Part shown: piece after piece, positions 34,917 through 46,849 of the stretch
Position numbering within the stretch: the first letter of the stretch is position 1
Layout of the letters: each line of letters opens with the position of its first letter
Assembly: GCF_020080835.1 (NCBI RefSeq)
Contig: NC_058166.1
Span: 744,001 to 808,000, forward strand
DNA: 64,000 bases
DNA from: Cotesia glomerata
Taxonomy: Eukaryota; Arthropoda; Insecta; Hymenoptera; Braconidae
Direction: 5' to 3'
The notes under the pieces: generated by a model
Databases searched by the model: none
Told to the model about the DNA's origin: nothing
The model's input: the letters and a program-made list of their open reading frames with translations, nothing else
Translations under genes and position numbers: made by a program

Positions 34917-36241
34917 ATGTCAATCATTAAGTCAATTGGTGTTTTTATAATTTTTACGCAACTTCACTCAAGTTTGGTATGATTTTTATTTTTTTAATTA
35001 TCAATTTTTATCACAAAAACATCATTTTCCATCACTTGAACTTTATTTTCTATCACTTGGACATTATTTTAGATAAATCAAAATATTTATTTATTATAAA
35101 CATTTCCATCAATTTTAGTTCATTTCCATCACTTTCAAATAAATTCAGAACTTCATTTTCAATCACTCTGACATCATTTTCCATCACTTCGACATCATTT
35201 AAAAAAAAATCAAAATATTTATTTAGAATGAACATTTCCATCAATTGGATTTCATTTTCCATCATTTTGACATCATTTTCCATCACTTCGACATCATTTT
35301 AAAAAATCTAAATATTTATTTAGAATGAACATTTCCATCAATTTGACATCATTTTCCATCACTTTGACATCATTTTACATCACTTCGACATCATTAAAAA
35401 TCAAAATATTTATTTAAAATGAACATTTCCATCAATTGGATTTCATTTTCCATCACTTTGACATCATTTTCCATCACTTTGACATCATTTTAGAAAAATC
35501 AAAATATTTATTTAGAATGAACATTTCCATCAATTGAACTTAATTTTCCATCACTTCGATATCATTTTCCATCACTAGTATCATTTCATGCTGCTTCATA
35601 TGCCAAAAATTTATAATTCAAAACAGTGCCAGGTCAGCCCATTTCGTTGGCACACACACGGAATTGCAGACCAAACTGAGAAACCACAATGCGATTGCAG
35701 CAATGCTCCCAAAGAAAAACAATACGCTTGGACTGTAAATTATGATAATTGCCCCGGTGGAAAATGGAGCCCCGGATGTCAACCAACAGTGGTCAAAACG
35801 GAACTAAATCAACGTCGAAGTTTCAATCACAGAAACTCAAACGTCAATGTCAACACCAACACCGTCTTAGCGCGTCGATTCCTCGATGACGATGAAAGAG
35901 GCAACGTTAACATAAACACCAATGGCGACAATGCTGACCTCGATGCCGCCATTTTGTTGAAAAACCTCGGATTTATCTTCCCGAGAACTGGTTATAGACA
36001 TCATCAGAATCACAAGAGAAACCATAGGAATCATGCTGCTTCTAATAATCACGGACAGAGAAATAGAAAAGTCATGGTTCGGACCAATGGCCGGGATGTC
36101 GGAGTTTTTGAAGATACAAATGATAATGATGATGATATTGTGTATGTTATCGATGACGATGCAGCAGACTCTCCAGATAACGATGCGGAGATCGTTGCTG
36201 CTTCACGGAGAAGCCCGTTTCATCCTCATGGTCGTTATTAG
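34917..36241 (+). CDS. Secreted Asn/Asp/His-rich protein, unknown family, two exons
   Basis: Exon 1 (34,917-34,976) encodes a signal peptide, MSIIKSIGVFIIFTQLHSSL, with a GTATGA donor in phase 0. Exon 2 is taken from 35,627 (after 'aaaacag') to the TGA-free end at TAG 36,239-36,241; the next AG (35,632) would also keep frame and drop two residues. The product is about 224 residues. Its N-terminal third has five Cys (CQVSPFRWHTHG, PQCDCSN, NYDNCPGGKW, SPGCQP). Then come Asn repeats (NSNVNVNTNT, GNVNINTNGDN), a His/Asn/Arg-rich stretch (RHHQNHKRNHRNH) and an acidic tail (DTNDNDDDIVYVIDDDAAD). It looks like an extracellular, mostly disordered protein; I do not know the family. The intron (650 bp) is almost all CCATC minisatellite. 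AATAAA at 36,316-36,321. Confidence 0.7.
34990..35590 (+). repeat. CCATC minisatellite within an intron
   Basis: 'cattttccatcacttcgacatcatttt' units with 'aaaatatttatttagaatgaacatttccatcaatt' every 110 bp or so fill the intron of the secreted-protein gene. Confidence 0.9.
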
Positions 36242-36315
36242 AATCAAAATCTTGAAAATTATGATGCCCATATTGATACATATACCAAATTATGACTTAT
36301 GTAACCTTACAAAAT

Positions 36316-36321
36316 AATAAA
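36316..36321 (+). terminator. Polyadenylation signal of the secreted-protein gene
   Basis: AATAAA lies 75 bases after the stop codon. Confidence 0.55.
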
Positions 36322-36329
36322 TATAGAGA

Positions 36330-36950
36330 TTATGATGATTTGGTTAATAAAAGAGTCATTTTTCTGAAGAGTCAAGCTGCAAACTTTTTTTTCAATCGGC
36401 GATTTCTTGGAAACTATGAGAGATAGAAAAAAATTTCCTAGACATTTTTTGTAGAAAATTTTATCCTCTACAACTTTGTAGGAATACATTTTTCTCGTAT
36501 TTTCATTATTTTAGCAGTTATCCTCCTTGGAACCTCCTAAGCTCAAAAAAAAAAATGAAACATCTTTTGTAGAAAGTTAAAATAATTAATTAAAAATAGA
36601 TAACTTATTATTTTTATATCTTCGCCGGCATTTTTAACATCCTTAGAGTTTCAGCTTTAAGATCCACGGTAAATTTTTCCAATTCCGCCATTTTTTCTTA
36701 CAGTTTTCAGCGCCCCTAGTTCAAAAAACCCGTTTTTCCGTTTAACTTCCCTATTTTTTACCTTTAAACCTCCATAATTTTTTTTCGAATCAAAATTTTT
36801 AAACCGGACAAATTTTATCTTAAAGAAGACACTTAAAGCTACAACTTTTGTTCTAAAAATTTTTTTCTAGGCTCAATAGTTAATTTAATAAAAATTGTCA
36901 AAATTGAAAATTGCGATGATTTGATAAGAATAATAAAAAAAAGAGGTGTA
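36330..36950. repeat. Intergenic sequence with a forward 'cttcgccggcat' module
   Basis: Bases 36,610-36,740 carry 'tatcttcgccggcatttttaa', 'atccttagagtttcagctttaag' and 'cagcgcccctagttcaaaaaa'. They are followed by the 180-bp family text 'aaaccggacaaattttatcttaaagaagacacttaaagctacaa' to about 36,880. No gene is seen. Confidence 0.7.
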
Positions 36951-37429
36951 AACAATTTTTTAATATATTTATTGACTCTTATTACAATTTTTACATTATC
37001 GACACGTATATACACTCCTAGAGACTATATATATTAAAATGGCGGCAGCTTCAAAGCTTTGATCGGTTAAAATCTTAAAATTATCTAGAGTGCTCTTACG
37101 AAAAATTTACAAAAATTCAAATATATAAAGCGTCTGTGATTTGTATAATTGATATGCCATCAAATGATCTTCTCAAGACTTCCTTGTTAGTATCAGAGGG
37201 CTAGGGGGTCGGAGGAATCACCTGGATCTCCAAATTAGCCGTGTGTCAGTAAATTATCGGGAGTTCCAGGACGAGGGCGCCGATAAAGCTCCCGGCGTCC
37301 TCGTTCGCCTCCTGCTAGGTGTCCTCGTTATCGACGCTGGTCATTGAGTTCCCGTGGGTAAGCGCTGTCCACAAAGGGCTTTGGTCCAACGCAGGTGGCG
37401 CTGTAAGAGTTTTTGAGCCCCGTGGTGAC
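36950..37429 (-). other. Terminal exon of the membrane-protein gene (3' UTR or C-terminal extension)
   Basis: On the minus strand a strong acceptor, 'cttaccttttttag', precedes an exon starting at 37,429. The exon is GC-rich against its AT-rich surroundings. The previous exon has its own stop (38,376-38,374) and then a GTAAGT donor at 38,350, so by the usual rule this exon is 3' UTR. Yet in the spliced reading frame it stays open for 37 codons (TAPPALDQSPLWTALTHGNS ... SVDNEDT, stop at 37,317-37,315). A second frame is open for 33 codons (VTTGLKNSYSATCVG ... ELNDQRR). Confidence 0.5.
36968..36973 (-). terminator. Polyadenylation signal of the membrane-protein gene
   Basis: AATAAA on the minus strand lies about 340 bases beyond the last possible stop in the terminal exon. 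Confidence 0.5.
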
Positions 37430-38350
37430 CTAAAAAAGGTAAGAAAATTATTTAAAAATTCATAACTTGGTTCCTAATTAAAATTAAGGAACCGGATAAA
37501 ATTTATGTTAAAGAAGACACTTAAAGCTACAACTTTTGTTCCAAAAATTTTTTTCTAGGACCAATTGGTTTTTTTTATAAAAATTGTTAAAGTTAAAAAC
37601 TCAGAATTTTAGCAAAAAATTGGTTTTTTTTTCGGTTATTAGGGGATTAAAAATAGACATCTTGATATTTTTATGTCTTCGTCAGCATTTTTAGAATCTT
37701 TAGAGTCTCAACTTTAAGATTTACTATAAATTTTTCCAATTCCGCCATTTTTTCTCAGAGTTTTCAGCGCCCCCAGTTCAAAATCTCGACTTTTTGAGAT
37801 TTCCTCATATTTTTGGTACTTAAAAAATTCATAACTTTTTTTGTATCCAAAATTAAGGAACCAGACTAGTTTTATTTTAAAGAATATACCTTTAACTACA
37901 ACTTTTGTTTGAAACATTTTTTTCTAGGACTGAATGTTTATTTAATAAAAATAGTCAAAGTCAAAAAATTATAATTTTTATCTTAAATAATTTTTTAAAC
38001 TTCGCGGCTGATTTAAAAATACCCAAAAAATTATTTTTAAGTCTTCGCCGGGATTTTTAGAATCTTTAGAGTCTCAGCTTTAAGATTCACTACAATTTTG
38101 TGCAATTAAAAATTTTTTCGGCCATGTTTTCAGCGCCCCCAACTCAAAAACTTGATTTTTTAAGAATTTTTCATATTTTTGGTAATTAAAAAATTCATAA
38201 CTTGGTTTTTAATCAAAATTAAGAAACTGGATTAATTTTTGCTTAAAGAAGAGAATTATAGCTACAACTTTTGTACCAAAAATTTTTTTCTAGAACCATT
38301 TGGTGTTTTTATAAAAATTGTTAAAGTTAAAAAATTATTTTTGAACTTAC
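37430..38350 (+). repeat. Intron with forward 180-bp and 'cttcgccggcat' modules
   Basis: Modules at 37,675-37,800 and 38,040-38,150 ('cttcg(t/c)c(a/g)gcattttta', 'gtctcaactttaag', 'cagcgcccccagttcaaa') alternate with 'cataacttttttttgtatcc', 'aaggaacc(a/g)ga' and 'acaacttttgt' segments. They lie between the last two exons of the minus-strand membrane-protein gene. Confidence 0.75.
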
Positions 38351-38373
38351 TTAGAAGCCACCGGGGCTAAATG

Positions 38374-41300
38374 TTAGTCGGGACTGCTGATCTCTACGGC
38401 AGAGGTCGTCGGCTCGCCATCTGACCGCTCCTCAAGGACCGTGTCAAGGTCCAGGTTCGGGATCGTTCTGATAGGTCGCTCGCTTTTTAAAGAAACAGCT
38501 CTCAGAGGCTTTTCCACTCCGACTGGAAAAATCAAAGAAATGAAAAGAAAGTTTTTATTTATTTTTTCTTTTTTGTTTTTTTTATTTTCACATACTGCAT
38601 ACGTGGCCTGTATATTTTATTTCAAAGGCTTTCCAAGCGAATAAACACAAAAAAAAAGTGAAAAGAAAATTCTAGTTCGCGTTTTTCTGCGCCGTTTATC
38701 TGCGAAATTGAAAACTTTCTATTTATTTTTTTTTTTCAAGCTGACGGCTTGAAAGATAGAGAAATAAAAATTGATTAATTCATGAAAATAATTTTATGAA
38801 TATTAAACTTCATTTTCCATCAAATGAACTTTAATTTCCATCAAATGTATACTAATTTCCATCAAATAAATTTTATTTCAATTAAAACGTTATATATAAA
38901 ATAAAATCCATATTCTAGAAATCAAACTTCATTTTCCATCAGATGGACTTTATTTTTTATGACTTCATTTTCCATCACATGAACTTCATTTTTAGGTACT
39001 AAACTTCACTTTCCATCACATTATCTTGATTTTCGGGACTATAGTTCAATTTTCCATCACTGAAACATCAACTTCTATAATCGAAATTAATTTTCCATCA
39101 CAAGAATTTTAATTTCCATCAATCAAATTTAATATTCCATCAAATTAACTTCAATTTCCATCAATCGAAAATCACTTTAATACTAATTAAACTATAATTT
39201 CCATCAATAAACTTCATTTTCCACCACATAAATTTTATTTTCCATCAATAAAACTTCATATTCCATCTAATGAACTTCATTTTCCATCACACGAATTATA
39301 ATTTCCATCATGATAGAAATTGAAGTTAGTTTATCATTACAAAAATTTTAATTTCCATCAATCGAACTTCATCTTCCATCAAATGAATTTCAATTTTCAT
39401 CAATTAAACTTCATTTTCCATCACACAAATTTTAATATCCATCAAATTAACTCCAATTTCCATCAATAGAACATTTTTATACTAATAAACTTAAATTTCC
39501 GTCAATAAAGTTCATTTTCCATCACACGTATTTTCCATCATGATGGAAATTAAAGTTAATTTTCCATCACAAAAATTTTAATTGCCATCAATCGAACTTC
39601 ATTTTCTATCAAATTAACTTGCATTTCCATCAATCGAACTTCATTTTCCATCCCACGTTTTCTAATTTCCATCACGATGGAAATTGAAGTTCATTTGATG
39701 GAAATTTTAGTTAATTTTTTACCACAAAAATTTTACTTTCCATCAATGAAACTTCAACTTCCATCAAATGAACTTCATTTTCCATCAATTGAACTTCATT
39801 TTCCATCACACGAATTCTCATTTCCACCATGATGGAAATTGAAGTTAATATTCCACCACAAAATTTTTAAATTCCATCAATCAAACTTCATTTTCCATCA
39901 CAAGAATTTTAATTTCCATCAAATTAATTTCATTTCCATCAATGAAGTTCATATTCCATCAAAAAATTGTAATATTTGTCTTTTTACAATTTAAAAAAAA
40001 ATTTTTTATTTCTAATTTTTGTGGACCAAAAAATTTTTTATAAATTTAATACTAACCTAGCCTATGAATTGGACTAAATCGGACAAGATTAAGCGCTCCA
40101 TGGTCCAGGTCACAGTTCCTCCTTCTCGCCCGTTCGCGAGCCATCTTAGCTCGTCTTCTTAAACAGCAGATCACTAGAAGAGCTAACAAAGGGAACCCCA
40201 GGATGCATGACACTATTGGTACGATAATACTTTCAGCTGAGACTGAAAATAAAAATACAATAATTTATTTATTGTCATCAAAAAACTTTTTCAGAAGAAA
40301 CAGGAAACAAATAAAAGGTGTCTAATGAGTAAAGAGTCAGACTAAAGAGTGGACTAGTGAGAGCACCAATGTTCCGGTGGATAAATTTATTACGAGTCAG
40401 ATGAGTGGAAGTTTTAAGTGTAATGGAGAGCGGAAAGTAGAGCTTGGAGTATTCGCGTGAATAGACGTCGGATAAAGAGAAAATTTTGTACTTTACTACC
40501 CTTCTTATAAGAGTCATAAAGAGTTATACTGGCTATTTTAAACTTACTAGTGTATGTACTGAGTGAGTGCCTGAATGAATAATGGCTTTTTATATTTGCT
40601 TAATAAAATTTTAGACTTTTGATTCTATTATTTTATTCAACAGTAATTGGGTCAGCCAATTAACTTCTTTTTCAAGTATCTTGTATCTTGACGGTATTAA
40701 GAATCTAATTAAATAGCATCGGGGCTTAATTAATTTTATACCACAAGATTTTCAAGTAGTTTATCAATGACTAAAAAAAAAATTTGGGAATTTTCCATCA
40801 AATGAACTTCAACTACCATCAATTAGAGATTCACTTTATAAATTTTGAAAATAATTTCCATCAACTGTACATCAATTTCTATCAATTGGACATAAATTTC
40901 CATCCAATAAATTTCATTTTCCATCAAATTAAATTTCACCAAATTGAAATCAATTTCCATCAAATTGACATCAAATTCCATCATTTAGACATCAATTTCT
41001 ATCGATTAAATTTCATTTTCCATCGTAAACTTTATTAAATATTAATCTTAATTTCCATCAAATAAATTGATATTTCCATCAACTGGACATCAATTTCCAT
41101 CCAATAAAGTTCATTTTTCATCAAATTAAATTTACATCAAATTGACATCAAATTCCATCATTTGGATAACAATTTCCATCCATAAAATTTCATTTTCCAT
41201 CTTATAGACTACATTGAATATTAATCTTAATTTCCATCAAATAAGCTGATATTTCCATCAAATGAACATCGAATTCCATCACTTGGACATCAATTTCCAT

Positions 41301-42636
41301 CCAATAAATTGGATTTTCCATCAAATTAAATTTACAACAAATGGAAATCAATTTCCATCAAATGGACATTAAATTCCATCATTTAGACATCAATTTCCAT
41401 CAATTAAATTTCATTTTCCATCAAATTAAATTTACATCATTTGGACATCAATTCTATCAATTAAATTAGATTTTCCATCAAATTAAAAATTCATTTTCCA
41501 TCCTATAGACTTTATTGAATATTAATCTTAATTTCCATAAAATAAACTGATATTTACATAAAATGGACATCGAATCCCATCACTTGGACATCAATTTTCA
41601 TCCAATAAATTTCATTTTCCATAAAATTGACATCAAATTCCATCAATTGGACATAAATTTCCATCAATTAAATTTCATTTTCCATCCTACAGACTTTATT
41701 GAATATTAATCTTAATTTCCATCAAATGAACTAATATTTCCATCAAATTGGCATCAATTTTCATCAATAAAATTTTATATTCCATCAAAAGAATTTAACC
41801 TTTAATTATAACTCTCCGCTTATCAAGATTTATTTACCATCAAATGAAGTTCGTTTTTCCATCAAATGAACTTCATTGTTGGACTATAAAATTTCAATTT
41901 CTAATCATCACACTTCATTTTCCATCAAATGAACTTGAATTTCCATTAATCAAACTTTATTTTCCATCACATGAATTGTGATTTCCATCAAATTAATTTC
42001 ATAATATTAGAAATAAATAAATAAATAATTTTCCATCAATCGAACTTCATTCTCATACCAATTAAACTAAAATTTCCATTAATAGAGTTAATTTTCCATC
42101 ACACGAATTGTAATTTCCATCTTTATGGAAATTGAAGTTTATTTGATGGAAATTGAAGTTAATTTTTTATCACACGAATTTTAATTTCTATCAATCAAAC
42201 TTCATATTCTATCAAATGAACTTCAATTTCCATCAATTGAACTTCATTTTCCATCACACAAATTTAAATTTCCACCAATAAAAATTCATCTTCCATCAAT
42301 CGAACTTCATTTTTCATCACACTAATTCTAATTTCTATTACAATGGAAATTGAAGTTCATTTGATGGAAATTTTAGTTAATTTTTCATCACAAAAATTTT
42401 AATTTCCATCAATCGAACTTCATTTTCCATCAAATGAACTTCATTTTCCATCAATCGTTCATTTTCCATCAAATGAACTTCATTATTTTCCATCAAATTA
42501 TCCTTACCTCCCCCCCTCCCTTTCAAAATAATAATAAAAAAATCTCACCTGGCGGATAAATAATGATTGGTCGTTTTGATTGTGAAATAGGTGGCCCAGT
42601 TGGACGTGAAGTTCTTACTTGAGACATTTTACACCC
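38374..42636 (-). CDS. Single-pass membrane protein, C-terminal three exons, unknown family
   Basis: Three minus-strand exons join in matching phase: 42,636-42,549 (phase 0 entry, GTGAGA donor), 40,242-40,057 ('attttcag' acceptor, GTTAGT donor) and 38,522-38,374. The first holds GCKMSQVRTSRPTGPPISQ, a Ser/Pro-rich stalk. The second has one transmembrane helix, SIIVPIVSCILGFPLLALLV, then ICCLRRRAKMARERARRRN, a basic stop-transfer sequence that puts the C-terminus in the cytosol. The last reads VEKPLRAVSLKSERPIRTIP, LDLDTVLEERSDGEP and ends SAVEISSPD. A type I surface receptor or adhesion protein is likely; the family is not recognised. The ectodomain exons lie beyond 42.6 kb and were not identified. 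Both introns are packed with CCATC minisatellite. Phase and composition make the exons secure, the identity open. Confidence 0.72.
38790..39990 (+). repeat. CCATC minisatellite in an intron of the membrane-protein gene
   Basis: 'cattttccatcaaatgaacttca' units (about 20-22 bp) number more than 45. A few short reversed pieces ('gatggaaattgaagtt') lie next to forward ones, as near 39,310-39,330, 39,680 and 39,830, making local hairpins. Confidence 0.9.
40780..42505 (+). repeat. CCATC minisatellite, long block in the next intron
   Basis: More than 60 copies. Around 40,860-41,780 a unit of about 180 bp, built from 'tgaatattaatcttaatttccatcaaataaactgatatttccatcaaatggacatc', repeats four or five times. 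The frame at 40,784-41,038 is repeat translation. Confidence 0.9.
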
Positions 42637-42639
42637 CTG

Positions 42640-43435
42640 AAAAATAAAGTAATATTATGAAAAAATATTACTAACTCCCTCGAGAAATCGAATTTTATTC
42701 GAAGAAACTTTTCGTACATCCACGTTAAAACTTTGGTTTTAAATTTCTACAGATTTCAAGGAATAACAATAATAATAATAAAAATTACAAGCGGGACTTT
42801 AAAAATCAATAAATTCAAATTCATCTATCTCGAGTTTCAATTCACAATATCAAATGAGGCGATATTCAGGTCATCCACATTATTATTATTATTATTATCA
42901 TGCTCTGTTTGAATTAAATTTAAAAATATTATTTTTCAATCAACTTCGTCAATAAATTTAATCTCTCGTCATGAAATTCTCTCCCGGTATCTTACCTTGA
43001 AAATAAAATTTTTTTTTTTTCTGTCAAACTTTCATTAGAGATCATCGTACCAGCCACGCGATTGTAATAACGGTAATTAAATGAAAGTAACGATTGAGAC
43101 CGTGAACTCGACCTTTGCTTTTAATTTAAAATTAGAATTTTTTTAGCAAAAAAAAAGGGGAAAAAATAAATTTTACTAACGAGTGTAATTAAAGTGTGTA
43201 TGTAGCGTGTTAGGAGAATTGTTTGTAGTAATGATCAAGGATTACCCTGAAAACGAGGATAAATCTAAATAAACTGCAATCAGATAAATTGCCGTTCATG
43301 ACCTAGATTCGGTAGTTTGTATTAAGGGTTAATCATTTTTGATTGATGTAACTTTGAATTTATTTTAATGATGATTTGGAAAAAAAATTTTTTTTTTAAT
43401 GTTTCTTTTTAGTTTTAATAATTCAATTTTTTTTT
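42640..43435. other. Unique stretch upstream of the first mapped membrane-protein exon
   Basis: AT-rich, with (ATT)n runs at 42,880-42,900. A missing ectodomain exon was sought on the minus strand and none was convincing. Confidence 0.4.
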
Positions 43436-44150
43436 CAGCAAATTGTCATCATTTTCCATCAATCAAACTTCAATTTCCATTAATTTAATTTTACATTTAA
43501 AAAGGAACTTCATTATAATTTAACTTCATTTTCCATCAATAAAACTTCATTTTCCATCAATTGAACTTCGCTTTCCATCAATCATACTTCATTTATCATC
43601 CATTTGATTTTCTTCTGAAGAAAAATAAAAAATTTTCAATTTCCAGAAAAACAACTTCATTTTCCATCATTGAACTTCTTTTTCCATCAAGTGAACATTC
43701 CCAATAAAAAAATTCAAAACTCCATTTTCGATCACAACTTCATTTTCCATTAAACAAACTTCATTTCCAATCATAAAATATCTTTTTACATCAATTGAAC
43801 TTCATTCCCAATAAAAAATTTAAAAACTCCAATTTTCATCAAAACAACTTCATTTTCCATCACACCAACTTCAGTTTCCATCACTGAATTTCTTTTTTCC
43901 ATCAAGTAAACTTCATTGCCAATAAAAAAATTAAAAAACTTTAATTTCCATCAAAACAACTTCATTTTCCATCATAAAATATCTTGTTACATCAATTGAA
44001 CTTCATTCTTAATAAAAATTAAAAAACTTCAATTTCCATCAAAACAACTTCATTTTCCATCACTGAATTTCTTTTTTCCATCAAGTGAACTTCATTGCCA
44101 ATAAAAAATTTAAAAACTTCAATTTCCATCAATAAAAACTTTATTTTGGT
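43435..44150 (+). repeat. CCATC minisatellite
   Basis: The 'cattttccatcaaaacaacttcattttccatcac' type, with a higher-order unit of about 115 bp that includes 'aacttcattgccaataaaaaattaaaaacttcaattt'. Confidence 0.9.
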
Positions 44151-44760
44151 CTGCATTATATATATAATGATCGATAAAATCAATAAAGTAATCCGTTTTA
44201 TTTCAATTAAATTAACTAAAAAGCAACTGATAGGACGTAATGTAATAATATAAAGTGAAATATGATCTACAATATATATATAGTGATCTACACAAATATA
44301 TAAGATAGTATATTATAATATAATATATACAATGTAACATCATTTCTCATCCAAGATTCCAAGCTCATTCTACTAAGTGCGCGGCTGTTCTCGGCACCTT
44401 AGCAATTAATTTCCAGCTCCTTATATACTCCACTTCCACCACCCCTTTATTCACTCACTCGTAAACATACCTATACATATTACATATAACATACAGTATC
44501 TTTTTGTTTGCATATGTGTATATGTATATATGCATAAATATATCACTCAGTGACTCCTATAAAGCTTCCTCACCCTTTGTGAATCCCTCTACTATTCCTG
44601 AATATATTCCCTCGACTTATTAATTCTATAATCTCATCAATACCTATAAATAAAATATTATGTTTATTTATTTATATTTGCATAAGAAACATTTTATAAA
44701 ATATGAACACATTTATAGAGAAAATATTGGGTTTTTTTTTATTTGTTTGCTGTAAAAATA
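44150..44760. other. Unique island at an orientation switch
   Basis: Contains short (TA) and (CATA) runs, and a GC-richer part at 44,340-44,460 ('gtgcgcggctgttctcggcacc'). No open frame is supported. Forward CCATC lies to the left and reversed GATGG to the right. Confidence 0.45.
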
Positions 44761-45960
44761 CGAGTTTTTTAACGTTGATTAAAAATAAAGTTCGATTGAT
44801 GAAAATGAAGTTTATTTGATGGAAAATGAAGTTTGATTGATGAAAATGAAGATTATTTGATAGTAAATGAAGTTTTGATGGAAATGGAAGTTTTTTAATT
44901 TTTTTAGTGAGAATGAAGTTCACTTGATAAAAAGTGCAGTTCTATTGATGGAAAATGAAGTTCGGTTGATGGAAAATCAAACTTTTTCTTTCCCAAGATT
45001 AACGTCCATTTGATGGAAAATGAAGTTTTATTGATGGAAAATGAAGTACGTTTGATGGAAAATCAAAATTTTTCGTCCTCGAGGATAAAGTTCATTTGAT
45101 GGAAAATAAAGTTTGATTGATGGAAAATGAAGTTGTTTTTATGGAAATTGAAGTTTTTTAATTTTTTGTTTTGCATGAAGTTCACTTGATAGAAAAAGAA
45201 GTTCAATGATGGAAAATGAAGTTGGTTGGTTTGATGGAAATGGAAGATTTTCTATCTTATTTCAAAATAAACGCAATTAAGTGCCGATGCGAATGCATCG
45301 TTTAAATGATGGAAAATAAATTTTTTTTATCAAAATTGACGTTTACTTGATTCAACTTGAAGTTTAATTTATAAAAAATTATATTAGTTGGATGGAAAAT
45401 GAAGTTAACTAAATGGAAAATGCATTTTTTTTTATTTTCGTTCAGAATGAAGCTCATTTGATGTAAAGTGAAGTTAGTTCGATGGAAATTGAAGTTTGTT
45501 TGATGGAAAATGAAGTTGTTTTGATGGAAATTTAAGTTTTTTGTAAGCTTTTTTATTCAGAATGACGTTCACTTAATGGAAAAAGAAGTTCAATGATGGA
45601 CAACGAAGTTGTTTTGATCGAAATTGGAGTTTTTAATTTTTTTTATTGGGAATGAAGTTCACTTGATGGAAAAAAGAAGTTCAATGATGGAAAATGAAGT
45701 TGTTTTGATGGGAATTGAAGTTTTCTTTATTTTTCATTGGGAATGAAGTTAATGAAAAAATTTCAATGATGGAAAATGAAGTTGGTTTGATGGAAAATGA
45801 AGTCGTTTTTATGGAAATTGAAGTTTATTTGATCTTTCTTCAGAATAAAATTCAATGGATGATAAATGAAATATTATTGATGGAAAACAAAATTCGATTG
45901 ATGGAAAATAAATTTTATTTCTATCGAAAATTAAGTTTAGTTGATGGAAATTAATTTACG
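44760..45960 (-). repeat. GATGG minisatellite (CCATC family reversed)
   Basis: 'gatggaaaatgaagttnnatt' units mirror those at 43.4-44.15 kb, including the higher-order linker 'aagttttttaattttttt.ttgggaatgaagttcacttgatgg'. More than 35 copies. Confidence 0.9.
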
Positions 45961-46470
45961 TATAAAATTAATTATAAAATTTTTTTTTAATTAACATAAA
46001 ATAAACAAAACTTTATTCAATTTATTTTTATTCGTCACTTGACATCAACAAAATAAAACGGTATAAAATAAAATAAAAAAAAAACAACTGAGGAGAAAAT
46101 AAAGATTATTTATCACGAGGAGAAAAACAAAGCCCTGTCATTTGACTTTATATTTACACCCGCGGTTTCAATAAATAGAATTTCTTGTTTTACCCTGTTA
46201 AAAAACGAGAAAAAGCAAATAAACAGGGCAAAGGTAAATAATAAATACAAACCCTCGAAAAAAAAAATATATATATAGAAATGAACAAAGAAGCACATAG
46301 TGAATAATATATATTATTGGAATTCAAAGTCAAAGAGAACTTCTATTTCCGTAATCGATATCGAAACAATAAAATTATAGAAAATAAGTTGTTTTTAAAT
46401 CGACACCGATATCTTGTCTCGGTTCTCAGTATTTAATTTTATTTTTTTTAAAACGATTTACATTTTTTCA
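45960..46470. other. Unique stretch left of a candidate exon
   Basis: AT-rich. On the minus strand at 46,190-46,113 'tttttaacag' precedes a short open frame (VKQEILFIETAGVNIKSND) that ends in TGA. It could be a terminal exon but has no partner in phase. Confidence 0.3.
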
Positions 46471-46471
46471 G

Positions 46472-46565
46472 CTGTTCAAACAACTCGGAAAATAATATTG
46501 AAGGAAGCGCCTGATATATACATAGCTGCACCATGTTATGACGCAAAGGGTGAATACCAATACAG
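46472..46565 (+). CDS. Candidate orphan internal exon
   Basis: Between 'cattttttcag' and a GTAACG donor, 94 bases are open in one frame: RKIILKEAPDIYIAAPCYDA, then KGEYQY. Entry is phase 1 and exit phase 2. The codons look ordinary and the sequence is unique in a repeat desert. The minus strand is also open here (ITFFDPVLLNV ... IGIHPLRHN), so the strand is not certain. No neighbouring exon in compatible phase was found within a few kb. Function unknown; it may be an exon of a gene with very long introns, or a relic. Confidence 0.33.
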
Positions 46566-46849
46566 GTAACGTTTAATAAAACGGGGTCGAAAAATGTTAT
46601 ATTAATCCTATAAATCTGTGGTAGGTTAAATGGCCCATTTTTGGGTTGCTTGTTTAAACTTTTATTTTTATTGCTGAGATTAATTATTATGAATAAACAT
46701 ATCCTTTTCATTAAATGGAGCTTTGAGTTCTTTAAATTTACATATTTAGATTTAGCAAGGATTTGTTACGAGAATAATTCATTTCATAGACGGAAAATTC
46801 GAATTTTTTATTACAGTTTATTTTTTAATATATTTATCTTCATTTTACA

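Noticed and set aside
38441..38644. Plus-strand frame over the membrane-protein exon
   Set aside because: It is the shadow of the minus-strand exon, whose splice phases match two other exons.
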